This document shows, piece after piece, positions 22,100 through 31,207 of a stretch of DNA of 64,000 nucleotides. Position numbers and translations under genes: made by a program. Under the pieces are notes generated by a model, which searched no databases, was not told the DNA's origin, and saw nothing but the letters and a program-made list of their open reading frames with translations. The stretch's first letter is position 1; every line of letters starts with the position of its first letter. Source of the stretch: Erythrobacter colymbi (lineage in GTDB: Bacteria; Pseudomonadota; Alphaproteobacteria; Sphingomonadales; Sphingomonadaceae); contig NZ_MUYK01000009.1 in assembly GCF_002155685.1 (NCBI RefSeq), positions 1 through 64,000 of the forward strand, given 5' to 3'.

Positions 22100-22909
22100 G
22101 TGAGCGCGCCTCTCGCTGATCGCTGGCGGCGCGCTCTTCCGCTCGCCGTGCCCGCGCTGGGCGGGCTCGCCTACCTCGCCGCTTTCGGAGCGCCCGCGCG
22201 GCTGATCGCCGTCAACGCGGGCGCGCTGGTGCTTGCATCGCTGTGGGCGGTGTGGGGACGATTGCCAACCTCGCTTGGGGTGCGTTTCGGGATCGCTCTG
22301 CTCGCCGCAGCGCTGCTGTTTTTTCCCCTGCTGCTCGGCCCCGCAGTCGGCGGGGTAAGCCGCTGGCTGCCAGCCGGGCCGGTGCTGGTGCATTCCGGCG
22401 CGCTGCTGCTCCCGCTGGTGGTGGTGCTTGCGGCTCAGGCGACACGCTTCGGCCCCGCCTTGCTCGCGCTTGCGGCGACGGCACTGGCGTTGCAGCCCGA
22501 TTCCGCGATGCTCGCCGGACTGGCAGCGGCGAGCGCCGTGCTGGCCGCCCTCCGCCGCTCGGCCGGTTTTGCGCTGGTTGCGGCGGCGAGTGCGGGACTG
22601 GCGGCGCTGACCTTCGGGCGCGGGACGCTCGAGGCGCAGATATTCACCGAGGGCGTCCTTGCGCAGGTCTGGGCTGCAGCCCCGCTCGCCGCACTGGCGC
22701 TTGGCGCGCTGCTGTTTGCCGCCGTGCCCGCCCTGCTGCTGCGAACTGCCCCCCGCGAAGAGACGCTTCCCCTCGCCGCGCTGCTGGTCACGCTCGGCGC
22801 GATGGCGGCAATCGCCCCCTTCCCCTTCCCCCTGATCGGCTACGGCGCATCGCCCATCCTCGGCCTCGGCCTCGCGCTCGGCGCTTCGGGGACAGCGCGC
22901 CAAGGGTGA
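22100..22909 (+). CDS. Polytopic membrane protein, Ala/Leu-rich, function unknown
   Basis: A 269-aa protein with seven or eight hydrophobic segments. The stretch GVSRWLPAGPVLVHSGALLLP resembles the GSRRW..lG....QPSE loop of FtsW/RodA/SpoVE glycosyltransferases, but the rest is too degenerate for a firm call. GTG 22100 is the earliest start and comes directly after a ggag; the true start could lie a little downstream. It follows lpd by 10 bases and could be transcribed with the TCA cluster. Confidence 0.5.
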   Translation: MSAPLADRWRRALPLAVPALGGLAYLAAFGAPARLIAVNAGALVLASLWAVWGRLPTSLGVRFGIALLAAALLFFPLLLGPAVGGVSRWLPAGPVLVHSGALLLPLVVVLAAQATRFGPALLALAATALALQPDSAMLAGLAAASAVLAALRRSAGFALVAAASAGLAALTFGRGTLEAQIFTEGVLAQVWAAAPLAALALGALLFAAVPALLLRTAPREETLPLAALLVTLGAMAAIAPFPFPLIGYGASPILGLGLALGASGTARQG

Positions 22910-22964
22910 TTTGACCCCGATCGCGGCTTTGCTAGACCTTCTCTCCGAGGGGAGAATTTCACGC

Positions 22965-24323
22965 ATGGCCTATCCGCAATTGACCGACAAAGCCGGTGCG
23001 CTGGCGACTGCGCTCGCGATCCGTACGCGCAAGCTCAGCGTCGCCGAAGCGGTCGATGCCGCGATCACCCGCGCCGGGCGGCTCGATGCCGAGATCTGCG
23101 CGCTCGCGGTGCCTGATTTCGAACGGGCCTGCGAGACGGCGCGGGCGATGGACAACGCCCCGCGGCGGCTCGACCAGCCGTTGTTCGGCGTACCGATGAC
23201 GATCAAGGAAAGCTTCGACGTCGCGGGCCTGCCGACCACCTGGGGCCATCCGCAGTTCAAGGACAAGGTCGCACCGACCGATGCGCTGCTGGTCAGGCGG
23301 CTGAAGGCGGCCGGCGCGATCATCATCGGCAAGACCAACGTCCCGGTCGACCTCACCGACTGGCAGAGTTTCAACCCGGTCTATGGCCGCACCCGCAACC
23401 CGCACGACACTGCGCGCTCGCCCGGCGGATCCTCGGGCGGGAGCGCAGCGGCGGTGGCGAGCGGCATGGTGCCCTGCGACTACGGCACCGACATCGGCGG
23501 ATCGGTGCGCGTGCCGGCGCATTTCTGCGGGGTGTGGGGCCACAAGACCACCTGGGGCCTCGTCCCCAAGCACGGCCACGACCACCCCGCCATGTCGCGC
23601 CGCGAGGGCTTTCTTGCCGCGGCCGACGGCCCCCTGAGCATCGCCGGACCGCTGGCGCGCAATGCTGCCGACCTCGCGGTGCTGGTCGAGGTCGGGGCCG
23701 ACGTGCCGCTCCGCCGCCGCCCCAAGCCGATCCGCGAGTGCCGCCTGCTGGCGATCACCGGCCTGCCGGGCTCTCCCGTGGATGCCAGCGTGCTGGGGCC
23801 GACCGAGGCGGCGCTCGAAACTCTCGCCCGCGCCGGTGTCCGGATCGACCGGGCGAGCGACCTGTTGCCCGATCAGGCGCGGCACTATCGCAGCTATGTC
23901 AAGATGATGAACATCGCGCTGTCCGGCGGCGCTCCCGCCCCGGACGGCGCCCGCGCCACCGCCGCCGACTGGTTCGCGCTGATGAACGCGCAGGCCGCCT
24001 GCATGGCCGAATGGGAGGCGCTTTTCGCCGAATACGACTTCGTCCTCGCCCCGCCCGCCCCCGTCCTTGCCGTCCCGCACGCCGACCAGGCCGTCTTCCG
24101 CGCCGGCTTCGACATCGACGGCGCGATCGAACCTGCCGGGAGCGGGCTGGTATGGGCCGGCATGGCGACCTTCCCCGGCCTGCCAGCCACCGTGCTCCCG
24201 ATCGGCAGCGGCACCTATCTCGGCAGCGAACTGCCCTGCGGGATGCAGGTCATCGGCCCGCGCTGGCGCGATCTCGATTGCATCGCGGCGGCCGAGGCGA
24301 TCGGGAACATCTTGCACAGCTAA
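22965..24323 (+). CDS. Amidase (amidase-signature family)
   Basis: A 452-aa enzyme of the amidase-signature superfamily, which hydrolyses amide bonds with a Ser-Ser-Lys triad. The triad is visible: K81 in VPMTIKESFD, the cis-Ser in the GGSSGGSAAAV loop (156-157) and S180 in GTDIGGSVR. LPATVLPIG and GMQVIGPRW near the end are also typical. ATG 22965 has gaggggagaa upstream. There is no GatB/GatC partner, and the family has many substrates (amino-acid amides, indoleacetamide, nitrile-derived amides), so the substrate is unknown. Confidence 0.9.
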   Translation: MAYPQLTDKAGALATALAIRTRKLSVAEAVDAAITRAGRLDAEICALAVPDFERACETARAMDNAPRRLDQPLFGVPMTIKESFDVAGLPTTWGHPQFKDKVAPTDALLVRRLKAAGAIIIGKTNVPVDLTDWQSFNPVYGRTRNPHDTARSPGGSSGGSAAAVASGMVPCDYGTDIGGSVRVPAHFCGVWGHKTTWGLVPKHGHDHPAMSRREGFLAAADGPLSIAGPLARNAADLAVLVEVGADVPLRRRPKPIRECRLLAITGLPGSPVDASVLGPTEAALETLARAGVRIDRASDLLPDQARHYRSYVKMMNIALSGGAPAPDGARATAADWFALMNAQAACMAEWEALFAEYDFVLAPPAPVLAVPHADQAVFRAGFDIDGAIEPAGSGLVWAGMATFPGLPATVLPIGSGTYLGSELPCGMQVIGPRWRDLDCIAAAEAIGNILHS

Positions 24324-24346
24324 CCGCGCTTCTGCATGGCGCGGGC

Positions 24347-25036
24347 ATGGCAATCTCCATGCGCACTCTCGCCAAGTGGCACATCTGGCTCGGCTGGCTG
24401 GTCGGGGTGCCGATCGCCATGTGGCTCGCCACCGGCCTGTTCATGACCCTGCGTCCGATCGAGGAAGTGCGCGGCGAGACCCTGCGCCGCCCGGTCGAGC
24501 CCGCGCCACTCGTGCTGCCCGGCAGCACGCTCGCCTCGCCCGAGGCCGGGCTGAAGGAGATGCGCGTGGTCATGCAGCAGGGCCGCGCGGTGGCGATCCT
24601 GACGACATTGACGGGCGAGATCCGCCGGGTCGACTTCGCCACCGGCACCGCGCTGAAGCCGCTCGACGCCGTCGCCGCCCGCGCACTGGTGGCGCAGCGG
24701 ATCGAGGGCGGCGCGAAGGTCGAACGCGTGACCCTCTTCCCTGCCGACAAGGCACCCTTCGATTTCCGTCGTCCGCTTGTCGCGTGGCAAGTCGCACTCG
24801 CCGACGGCACCAATGTCTATGTCGGGCGCGACACGGGCGAGATCGAGGCGGTGCGCACCCGCTGGTGGCGCGCCTTCGACTTTGCCTGGGGCCTCCACAT
24901 CATGGACCTCTCGGAGCGCGAGGATACCAGCCACCCCGTGCTGATCCTGTTCGCGGCCCTGTCCCTGACCGGCGCCTTGATCGGCTGCGTGCTGATGTTC
25001 CGCAGGCGCAAGGCGCGGCCTTCCGTCAACTCATGA
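24347..25036 (+). CDS. PepSY domain membrane protein
   Basis: A 229-aa protein with one membrane helix at each end (HIWLGWLVGVPIAMWLATGLF near residue 12 and ILFAALSLTGALIGCVLMF near the C-terminus) and a periplasmic middle carrying PepSY-like repeats (ALVAQRIEGGAKVERVTLF, VGRDTGEIEAVRTRWWRAFDFAWGLH). Proteins of this type accompany iron or redox functions or peptidase inhibition; here the role is unknown. Its stop overlaps the start of the TRIC-type gene (ATGA), so the two are coupled. Confidence 0.8.
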   Translation: MAISMRTLAKWHIWLGWLVGVPIAMWLATGLFMTLRPIEEVRGETLRRPVEPAPLVLPGSTLASPEAGLKEMRVVMQQGRAVAILTTLTGEIRRVDFATGTALKPLDAVAARALVAQRIEGGAKVERVTLFPADKAPFDFRRPLVAWQVALADGTNVYVGRDTGEIEAVRTRWWRAFDFAWGLHIMDLSEREDTSHPVLILFAALSLTGALIGCVLMFRRRKARPSVNS

Positions 25037-25677
25037 CCCCAACCGTCCTCACCCCGATCCTCGACCTGCTCGATCTGGCGGGTATCGCGCTTTTCGCGCT
25101 GTCGGGCGCGGTGCTGGCGGCGCGGCTCAGGCAGACCTTCGTGACGATGGCCTTCTTCGCGCTGGTGACGGGGGTCGGCGGCGGCACGGTGCGCGATCTG
25201 CTGATCCGCGCACCGGTGTTCTGGATCGACGATCCCTGGGTCGCCGCCGTGTGCCTCGGCACCGCGCTGATCGCGTGGTTCACACCGATCCGCTGGTGGG
25301 AGGGCAAGGGCTTCGACTATGCCGACGGCGCGGGGCTCGCCGCTTATGCCGTGCTGGGGAGCGCGAAGGCCCTTGCCTACGGCATCCCGCCGGTGCCCGC
25401 GGCGCTGATGGGCGTCATTACCGGCTGCGTCGGCGGGATCATCCGCGACGTCGTGGCAGGCCGCCCCTCGATCATCATGAGCCCCGAGCTCTATGTCACC
25501 CCCGCGGCCCTCACCGCATCCTTGAGCGTGGCGGGGATGCTGGCTGCACCGCACGTCGGCCTGCCGGACGAAGCCGCATGGGGCGTCGCCTTCCTATGCG
25601 GCTTCGCGCTGCGCAGCGCGGCGATCCGGTGGGAATGGGGCCTGCCGAGCTACGGCGAAAGGCGCGAGGGGAGCTAG
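25033..25677 (+). CDS. TRIC-type cation channel / UPF0126 (YadS-like) membrane protein
   Basis: A 214-aa inner-membrane protein made of two repeated three-helix units: LDLAGIALFALSGAVLAA...GVGGGTVRDLLI and AAYAVLGSAKALAYGIPPV...GCVGGIIRDVVAGRPS. The paired GGG-RD and GGI-RD motifs are diagnostic of the YadS/TRIC family, which forms trimeric monovalent-cation channels; some members affect glycine uptake. The ATG at 25033 overlaps the PepSY gene stop. Confidence 0.9.
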   Translation: MTPTVLTPILDLLDLAGIALFALSGAVLAARLRQTFVTMAFFALVTGVGGGTVRDLLIRAPVFWIDDPWVAAVCLGTALIAWFTPIRWWEGKGFDYADGAGLAAYAVLGSAKALAYGIPPVPAALMGVITGCVGGIIRDVVAGRPSIIMSPELYVTPAALTASLSVAGMLAAPHVGLPDEAAWGVAFLCGFALRSAAIRWEWGLPSYGERREGS

Positions 25678-25686
25678 GCTCCCCTC
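25666..25686. terminator. Palindromic terminator between convergent genes
   Basis: Nine-base perfect arms gaggggagc / gctcccctc flank the TAG stop of the TRIC-type gene as a 3-base loop. The symmetry lets it serve both this gene and the convergent secreted-protein gene ending at 25699. Confidence 0.6.
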
Positions 25687-25698
25687 CCGACAGCAGGC

Positions 25699-26580
25699 TC
25701 AGCCGCCGGTTGCCTCTTCGAGCGTTTCGGGAATGTCCTCGCCCGGGATCGGCGCGCCGGGATAGGCGAGCGCTACCGCAGTCGCCGCAGCGCTGCGGGC
25801 AGGCGGGGCCGTCACGAGCTCTGTCCCCTGCGCGCTCGCCTCGCTGACCGCGAGGTCCGGACGAACCGACCCGCCGACCCGCGCACGGGCGTCGGCGTAA
25901 CTCTCGTCGCTCCACTGGCCATCGGCAGGCGCAGCCGCGCGCGAAGCGAAGCCATCGCCATAGTCGACCGCGTCGATCTGGCCATTGTTGCCGATCCGGC
26001 ACTGGAAGCCCGAGCCGTTGAACAGCGATCCGCTGACCTGCCACCCGCTCGCGGTGCGCTCGACATTGTCGACGGTGTCGACCCGCACGTCGCGCTCGAT
26101 CCGGTCGAGGCACATGTTCACTGCATTATCGAGGCCTGAGGAGCCCGTGCCGCGCGGCGCGGCGCGGCGATCGTCGCGGTAGCGCGGGTCCGGCTCGCGG
26201 TTCCAGTCACGGTCACGGTAACGCGGGTCGCGGTCGACGACGACCACTTCACGTTCGCGCTCGCGGCGATTGTTGGCGCTGGCGATGGCAACGATCCCGC
26301 CAATGATCGCAGCGCCGATCAGCACATCGCCCGCGTCCACACGGTCACGGCGCCAGCCGCGGTGACGACCCCAGCCCCGCCCGCGGCCCCAACCGCAGTT
26401 CCAGCGACAGCCCCATTCGGCCGTATCGGCAGCGGGGTTGTAGCGACTTGCGTCGAAAGTGGTGGAAGCCGCGCCGAGGTCCACGCCGGATGTCACAGAC
26501 GCGGCGGAAGCAGGGGCGGCAAGAAGGGTGGTGGCGGCCAGCGCGCCCGCCAGCAGGCCGGCGCGGAAAGTCAGAGCCAT
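25699..26580 (-). CDS. Secreted Arg/Asp-rich protein, paralog of the downstream-numbered neighbour
   Basis: A 293-aa protein with a clear signal peptide (LLAGALAATTLLAAPASA). The order is: a Trp/Arg/Gly-rich stretch near 55-80, a glycine-rich hydrophobic segment GDVLIGAAIIGGIVAIASA, an RD-repeat region, then a conserved C-terminal module with NMCLDRIERDV...GWQVSGSL...CRIGNNGQIDAVDYG, with Cys pairs. The same order appears in the 179-aa protein encoded at 26786-27325, so the two are tandem paralogs. The hydrophobic centre may insert into the outer membrane. Function unknown. Confidence 0.75.
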   Translation of the reverse strand: MALTFRAGLLAGALAATTLLAAPASAASVTSGVDLGAASTTFDASRYNPAADTAEWGCRWNCGWGRGRGWGRHRGWRRDRVDAGDVLIGAAIIGGIVAIASANNRREREREVVVVDRDPRYRDRDWNREPDPRYRDDRRAAPRGTGSSGLDNAVNMCLDRIERDVRVDTVDNVERTASGWQVSGSLFNGSGFQCRIGNNGQIDAVDYGDGFASRAAAPADGQWSDESYADARARVGGSVRPDLAVSEASAQGTELVTAPPARSAAATAVALAYPGAPIPGEDIPETLEEATGG

Positions 26581-26692
26581 GTTTGCTCTCTCCTGTTGCT
26601 ATGCTCAGAAGCGCCCACCAACGCCCCCGATGCGCGCAAGACTAGCCGTGCCGAGCTTGCGCTGGGCTGAATGAAGCCGCCCCCGAACGAAA

Positions 26693-26726
26693 CCGCCCCG
26701 CCATCCGGTGGAAGATGGCGAGGCGG
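26693..26726 (-). terminator. Stem-loop terminator after the second paralog
   Basis: A 13-bp stem with one mismatch (26693-26705 with 26714-26726) followed on the minus strand by a short T-rich stretch, 60 bases after the stop of the 179-aa gene. Confidence 0.55.
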
Positions 26727-26785
26727 CAAGGTTGCGCGCCGAGAAAAGGCAAAACGACGCGCGAAAGCTATTGGGTCAGGCCGGA

Positions 26786-27325
26786 TCAGCGCAGATTGCG
26801 GATCCCGCTGTAGTCGACGAAGGGCTGGCCGCGGCCATCGAAGCGGCAGGTGAAGTTGCCGCGGTCACTGCCCCGGCGGTCCCAGCCGCCGCCGACATCG
26901 ATGCGGCCACGGACGCGGAAGCCGTCACGAGTGCGGTCGATGTCGCGCACGTCGATCACGTCGGCATAGCGGTAGCCGCCAAAGCGCCGCGCCTGGTTCT
27001 CGGCAGCGCGCACGCAGCGGTCGACCGCAACGCGCGGGCTGACGCTGTAGCCCCACCCGCCGCGATCCCAGCGATCGCCGCGGTAGTCGCGGTAGTCATA
27101 GCGGTCGCGGTCGCGGTCACCGTCGAAGGCACCCGCAAGCGCCGCGATGCCGCCGATCACGACAGCGCCGGCAATGATCTCGCCCGCGCTGATGCCGTCG
27201 CGGTCGCGGTGATCGCGCGCCATGGCGGGGGTGACGGAGGCTGCGGTCAGGGCGGTGGCAGCCACCGCGCCGAGAGCGAGCCGGGCCATTTTGCCGGAGG
27301 CCAGCCGGGGGGTCGTGGTGGTCAT
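26786..27325 (-). CDS. Secreted Arg/Asp-rich protein (paralog pair member)
   Basis: A 179-aa exported protein: signal peptide (ARLALGAVAATALTAASVTPAMA), glycine-rich hydrophobic segment GEIIAGAVVIGGIAALAGA, a DRDRDRYDYRDYRGDRWDRG repeat, then a globular C-terminal part with DRCVRAAENQA...DIDRTRDGFRVRGRID and a Cys-containing FTCRFDGRGQPFVDYSG end. ATG 27325 has gagga eight bases upstream; the frame is open further but without signal. It shares architecture and motif order with the 25699-26580 product. Function unknown; envelope location is likely. Confidence 0.75.
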   Translation of the reverse strand: MTTTTPRLASGKMARLALGAVAATALTAASVTPAMARDHRDRDGISAGEIIAGAVVIGGIAALAGAFDGDRDRDRYDYRDYRGDRWDRGGWGYSVSPRVAVDRCVRAAENQARRFGGYRYADVIDVRDIDRTRDGFRVRGRIDVGGGWDRRGSDRGNFTCRFDGRGQPFVDYSGIRNLR

Positions 27326-27515
27326 CGGAGCATTCCTCGTATCCAGCGCCGCGGGCGGGATTGCCGCGGGCTCGAGGATGCTTTTGCGCGATTCGGCGTG
27401 AGGCCTCGCTGAATCACGGTGACAGGTGTTGTTAATTTTCGACGACGTTTCGATGAACGGCTCGTCGCAAGCAGACAAGTTCGCGCAGGCGGCACTCCGC
27501 ATGCCCTACGTCAAC

Positions 27516-28913
27516 TTAGTCGCCCGGCAGCGCCTTCAGCACATCGCGCGTGAAGGCGGCAATGTCGAAGCCGCTCCCCGCCGGATCCTCGCCCCGCCGC
27601 ACGATCACGACCTTGCGCGAGGGCACGATCACCACATACTGCCCGCGGTTGCCATTGGCCGCGAAGGTATCGGGCGGCACGCCCTCCTCCCTGTTCAGCA
27701 GCCAGAACCCCGCGCCATAGCCGAAGGTCCCCGTGGCCGGCTGCGGGCCGCTGGGCGAGGAGACATACTTCACCCACCCCTCGGGCAGCACCCGCTCGCC
27801 TGACGGGAGCACGCCGTCGTTCAGGTAGAGCTGCCCGAAGCGCGCCAGATCGGGCGCGGTGGACCAGACCTGCGAGGACAGGACATAGTCGCCCTTCCAG
27901 TCCGTCTCGGCGACCGTGTTCGTCATCCCGAGCTTTGCGAAGAATTCGTGCGGCGGGTAGAAATCGAGCCAGTTCTTGATCGCCTTCAGCGCCAGCAGCG
28001 TATCGTTGTTGGCATAGCGGAACACCGTGCCCGGCTTGTAGATGAGCGGCCACTGCGTGACGGTCTCATTGATGGTCGAGCCGCCGTAATAGAGCGGATC
28101 GGTGCGGTTGCCCGGGGTATCGGAATAGCGCCCCGTCGCCATGCGCAGGGCATGGTCGAGGGTGATGGCATTGCGAGGATCGGTCGGGCCGCCCGCCGTC
28201 CAGTATTGCAGCGCTATGGGATCATCGGTGCTGACCTCGCCTGAAAGCACCGCCCCGCCGACCAGCGATGCCGCGATACTCTTGGCGACCGAGAAGGTGC
28301 GCTGCGGGGTCTTCGCGTCGAAGCCGGGAGCGTAGAACTCCGCCGTGCCGAGCGCCTGGTCGAACACCACCACCGCGGTCGTTCTGGCTCCCTTGCCATA
28401 GTCGGTGGCGGCCAGCGCTTTGTCCGCAACCGCCCCGACAGCCTGCCGCGCTTTGGACGGCATCGTTTTGGGCTGAGCCACCGCCTGCGCCGCAGGCGAG
28501 CGCGGTGCTGGCTGCGCAGGACTGGTCGAATCCTCGGGCGCGCCGATGGGGAGCACCGAGCACCCGGTCTGCGGCCCGTAATAGGCGGCGAGACGCGCGG
28601 GCATGTCCTCGGCCCAGCGGACCGCGACATGGGCGATCTGGCCGCTCGGGCGGCGGACGATCTCGAACGGCAGATCGGCGATGATGCCATCGAGCGGGGC
28701 CTGGATCCCCGTCAGCTCCCACTGCATCACGCTTTCAGGTGTGCGGACCGCGCCGTTGGCCTCGGCATTGGCGATGGCCCCGCACAGCATCAGCGCCTTG
28801 TATCCCGCCGCCAGCGCGCGGTCGTAGCGGGCGTCGAGCGCCTCCTGCTGGTTCTGTGCTGCGGCGGGAACGGCGAGGAGCAGCGTGGCGGCTGCAAGGG
28901 CGGTGCGGATCAT
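27516..28913 (-). CDS. Serine hydrolase of the beta-lactamase class C / EstB family
   Basis: A 465-aa exported protein (signal peptide ALAAATLLLAVPAAAQ). After a non-conserved N-terminal 190 residues, the serine beta-lactamase-like fold appears: SVAKS is the SxxK nucleophile motif, YANND gives the YxN motif, and GNRGQYVVIVPSRKVVIVRRG is the C-terminal strand pair. Members act as carboxylesterases, D-aminopeptidases or penicillin-binding hydrolases; a real beta-lactamase activity cannot be claimed. Start ATG 28913 was chosen because the signal peptide begins there. Confidence 0.85.
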   Translation of the reverse strand: MIRTALAAATLLLAVPAAAQNQQEALDARYDRALAAGYKALMLCGAIANAEANGAVRTPESVMQWELTGIQAPLDGIIADLPFEIVRRPSGQIAHVAVRWAEDMPARLAAYYGPQTGCSVLPIGAPEDSTSPAQPAPRSPAAQAVAQPKTMPSKARQAVGAVADKALAATDYGKGARTTAVVVFDQALGTAEFYAPGFDAKTPQRTFSVAKSIAASLVGGAVLSGEVSTDDPIALQYWTAGGPTDPRNAITLDHALRMATGRYSDTPGNRTDPLYYGGSTINETVTQWPLIYKPGTVFRYANNDTLLALKAIKNWLDFYPPHEFFAKLGMTNTVAETDWKGDYVLSSQVWSTAPDLARFGQLYLNDGVLPSGERVLPEGWVKYVSSPSGPQPATGTFGYGAGFWLLNREEGVPPDTFAANGNRGQYVVIVPSRKVVIVRRGEDPAGSGFDIAAFTRDVLKALPGD

Positions 28914-28940
28914 GGCGCGCAGACTATCTGCCGCCACGCA

Positions 28941-28978
28941 AAAGGAAAGGGCCGGAAGCGTTTCCGCCCCGGCCCTTC
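28941..28978 (-). terminator. Intrinsic terminator of the alpha (rpsM-rplQ) operon
   Basis: Nine-base arms (28947-28955 and 28969-28977) pair to aagggccgg/ccggccctt; on the minus strand the hairpin is followed by a T-rich run. It lies 26 bases after the rplQ stop. Confidence 0.75.
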
Positions 28979-29003
28979 ACCTGTCCCGATAGAAAAGCGC
29001 GGT

Positions 29004-29423
29004 TTACGCGTCTTCGTATTCGTCTTCCGACTGCACCGGACCCGAATCCTGGCCCTTGGCAGCTTCGTCGCGGTCGACGAGTTCGATGATCGCCATCTGC
29101 ACCGCGTCACCGGCGCGCACGCCAGCGCGCAGCACGCGGGTGTAGCCACCGTCACGGTCGCTGTAGCGTTCGGCGAGCACTTCGAAGAGCTTCTTCAGCT
29201 GGGTCTCGTCACCCAGACGGCTCATGGCCAGACGACGGTTCGAAAGACCGCCACGCTTCGCCAGCGTGATCAGCTTTTCGACGTAGGGACGCAGTTCCTT
29301 CGCCTTGGGGAGCGTGGTGGTGATCTGCTCGTGCTTGATCAGAGCCGCCGCGAGGTTGCGCAGCAGCGCGTGGCGGTGACCGGTCTTGCGGCCGAGCTTG
29401 CGGCCCGAAATACCATGACGCAT
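29004..29423 (-). CDS. rplQ: Large subunit ribosomal protein bL17
   Basis: A 139-aa protein of the 50S subunit near the exit tunnel. It opens with [23 protein letters not shown], the classic bL17 start. The last 20 residues ([17 protein letters not shown]) form an acidic tail beyond the ~120-aa core. It is the last gene of the operon, separated from rpoA by a 154-bp gap that holds a repeat pair. Confidence 0.98.
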   Translation of the reverse strand: MRHGISGRKLGRKTGHRHALLRNLAAALIKHEQITTTLPKAKELRPYVEKLITLAKRGGLSNRRLAMSRLGDETQLKKLFEVLAERYSDRDGGYTRVLRAGVRAGDAVQMAIIELVDRDEAAKGQDSGPVQSEDEYEDA

Positions 29424-29502
29424 TTTACTTCATCCTTCGTTCGAAAGGGGCCCGTGTGAGGTAGCCCGGTTCTGGTCGGAAAGGGTCCGACCTGCCCTTG
29501 GT

Positions 29503-29570
29503 TGTCATTCCCGCGAAAGCGGGAATCTAAAGCGTAACCGCACTGGGTCCCCGCTTTCGCGGGGATGACA
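29503..29570. repeat. REP-like inverted repeat pair inside the alpha operon
   Basis: Two inverted copies of the ccccgcgaaagcgggg-type element (29503-29527 and 29545-29570) lie between rpoA and rplQ. They belong to the family seen at 20601-20674. A stable hairpin here would fall between the two cistrons and could adjust their relative expression. Confidence 0.8.
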
Positions 29571-29577
29571 GTGGTGA

Positions 29578-30633
29578 TTAACCGAGAAGTTCCTGCTCGA
29601 GCTTCTTGGCCATTTCCTCGATGTTCTCGGGCGGCCAGCCCGGGATGTCCATGCCAAGGCGCAGGCCCATGCTCGAGAGCACTTCCTTGATCTCGTTGAG
29701 CGACTTGCGACCGAAGTTCGGCGTGCGCAGCATCTCGGCTTCGGTCTTCTGGACCAGATCGCCGATGTAGATGATGTTGTCGTTCTTGAGGCAGTTGGCC
29801 GAACGCACCGACAGTTCCAGCTCGTCCACCTTCTTGAGGAGGTAACGGTTGAGCTGGTTGGCGTCGCTCTCTTCCGGCTGCACGGCGTGGCCGATCATCT
29901 GGCCGACCGGCTGCGGGATGCCGTCTTCGAAGTGGACGAACAGCGTCAGCTGGTCCTGGAGGATGCGCGCGGCATAGGCCACGGCGTCTTCCGGGGTGAC
30001 GGTGCCGTCGGTCTCGACGGTCAGCGAGAGCTTGTCGTAATCGAGCTCCTGCCCGACGCGGGCGTTCTCGACCTTGTAGCTCACCTGACGGACGGGCGAG
30101 TAGAGCGAGTCGACCGGGATCAGACCGATCGGCGCGTCGGCCGGACGGTTCTGCACGGCCGGGCTATAGCCCTTGCCGGTGTCCGCGGTCAGCTCCATGT
30201 TGAGCGTCGCGCCTTCGTCGAGGTGGCAGATCACGAGATCCTTGTTCATCACCTCGATATCGCCGGTCACGGCGATGTCGCCGGCGCGGACTTCGCCCGG
30301 GCCGGTGGCCGAAAGCTGGAGCCGCTTGGGGCCTTCGCCTTCCATCTTCAGCGCGATCTGCTTCACGTTGAGGACGATGTCGGTCACGTCTTCACGCACG
30401 CCCGCGAGCGAGGAGAATTCGTGGAGCACATTCTCGATCTTGATCGAGGTGATCGCGGCGCCCTGCAGGCTCGAAAGCAGCACCCGGCGCAGCGCGTTGC
30501 CGAGCGTCAGGCCAAAGCCCCGCTCGAGCGGTTCGGCCACGAAGGTCGCCTTGCGCTGACGATCGCCGCCATCCTTGATTTCCAGGGAGTTGGGTTTCTT
30601 GAGTTCCTGCCAGTTCTTGGTGTTGACGGACAT
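29578..30633 (-). CDS. rpoA: RNA polymerase subunit alpha
   Basis: A 351-aa subunit that nucleates RNA polymerase assembly. The N-terminal domain has [23 protein letters not shown] and the conserved GVREDVTDI; after a linker near 240-260, the C-terminal domain has [24 protein letters not shown] and [17 protein letters not shown], the contact surface for UP elements and activators. Length is typical for alphaproteobacteria. Confidence 0.99.
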   Translation of the reverse strand: MSVNTKNWQELKKPNSLEIKDGGDRQRKATFVAEPLERGFGLTLGNALRRVLLSSLQGAAITSIKIENVLHEFSSLAGVREDVTDIVLNVKQIALKMEGEGPKRLQLSATGPGEVRAGDIAVTGDIEVMNKDLVICHLDEGATLNMELTADTGKGYSPAVQNRPADAPIGLIPVDSLYSPVRQVSYKVENARVGQELDYDKLSLTVETDGTVTPEDAVAYAARILQDQLTLFVHFEDGIPQPVGQMIGHAVQPEESDANQLNRYLLKKVDELELSVRSANCLKNDNIIYIGDLVQKTEAEMLRTPNFGRKSLNEIKEVLSSMGLRLGMDIPGWPPENIEEMAKKLEQELLG

Positions 30634-30758
30634 GGATTTCCCCTAATTCGCCCTGACGGGCGGTTCAAACTTGGGCGGGCCGGATGCGCAGGCGCGAGGC
30701 GCCACATCAGACCCGTTCGGGCGGCGGAGGCGGCACGCGCCCCCGCCATCCCGGCGGA

Positions 30759-31148
30759 TCAGACGCGGCGACGCTTGGACGGACGGACCCCGTTGTGCGG
30801 GATCGGGGTGACGTCGCGGATCGAGGTAATGTTGAAACCGACAGCCGCAAGACCCCGGAGCGCGCTTTCGCGGCCCGAACCGGGACCCTTCACTTCGACT
30901 TCGAGGGTGCGCACGCCGTGTTCGGCGGCCTTCTTGCCGGCGTCGTCCGCAGCCACCTGAGCGGCATAGGGGGTCGACTTACGGCTGCCCTTGAAACCCA
31001 TCATGCCGGCGCTGGACCAGCTGATCGCATTGCCCTGCGCATCGGTGATGGTGATCATGGTGTTGTTGAAGCTGGCGTTGATGTGCGCAACGCCGCTGGT
31101 GATGTTCTTCTTGTCACGACGCCGGATACGGCCAGGTTCGCGTGCCAT
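30759..31148 (-). CDS. rpsK: Small subunit ribosomal protein uS11
   Basis: A 129-aa platform protein of the 30S subunit. [19 protein letters not shown] and [21 protein letters not shown] are hallmark motifs, and the end [19 protein letters not shown] is canonical. It lies between rpsM and rpoA in the alpha operon. Confidence 0.98.
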   Translation of the reverse strand: MAREPGRIRRRDKKNITSGVAHINASFNNTMITITDAQGNAISWSSAGMMGFKGSRKSTPYAAQVAADDAGKKAAEHGVRTLEVEVKGPGSGRESALRGLAAVGFNITSIRDVTPIPHNGVRPSKRRRV

Positions 31149-31207
31149 TGTTTGAATTCCTCTAGCTCGTCAGAAGGAAAAAGCCTGTGGGCCTGAGCCC
31201 CGGAAGC

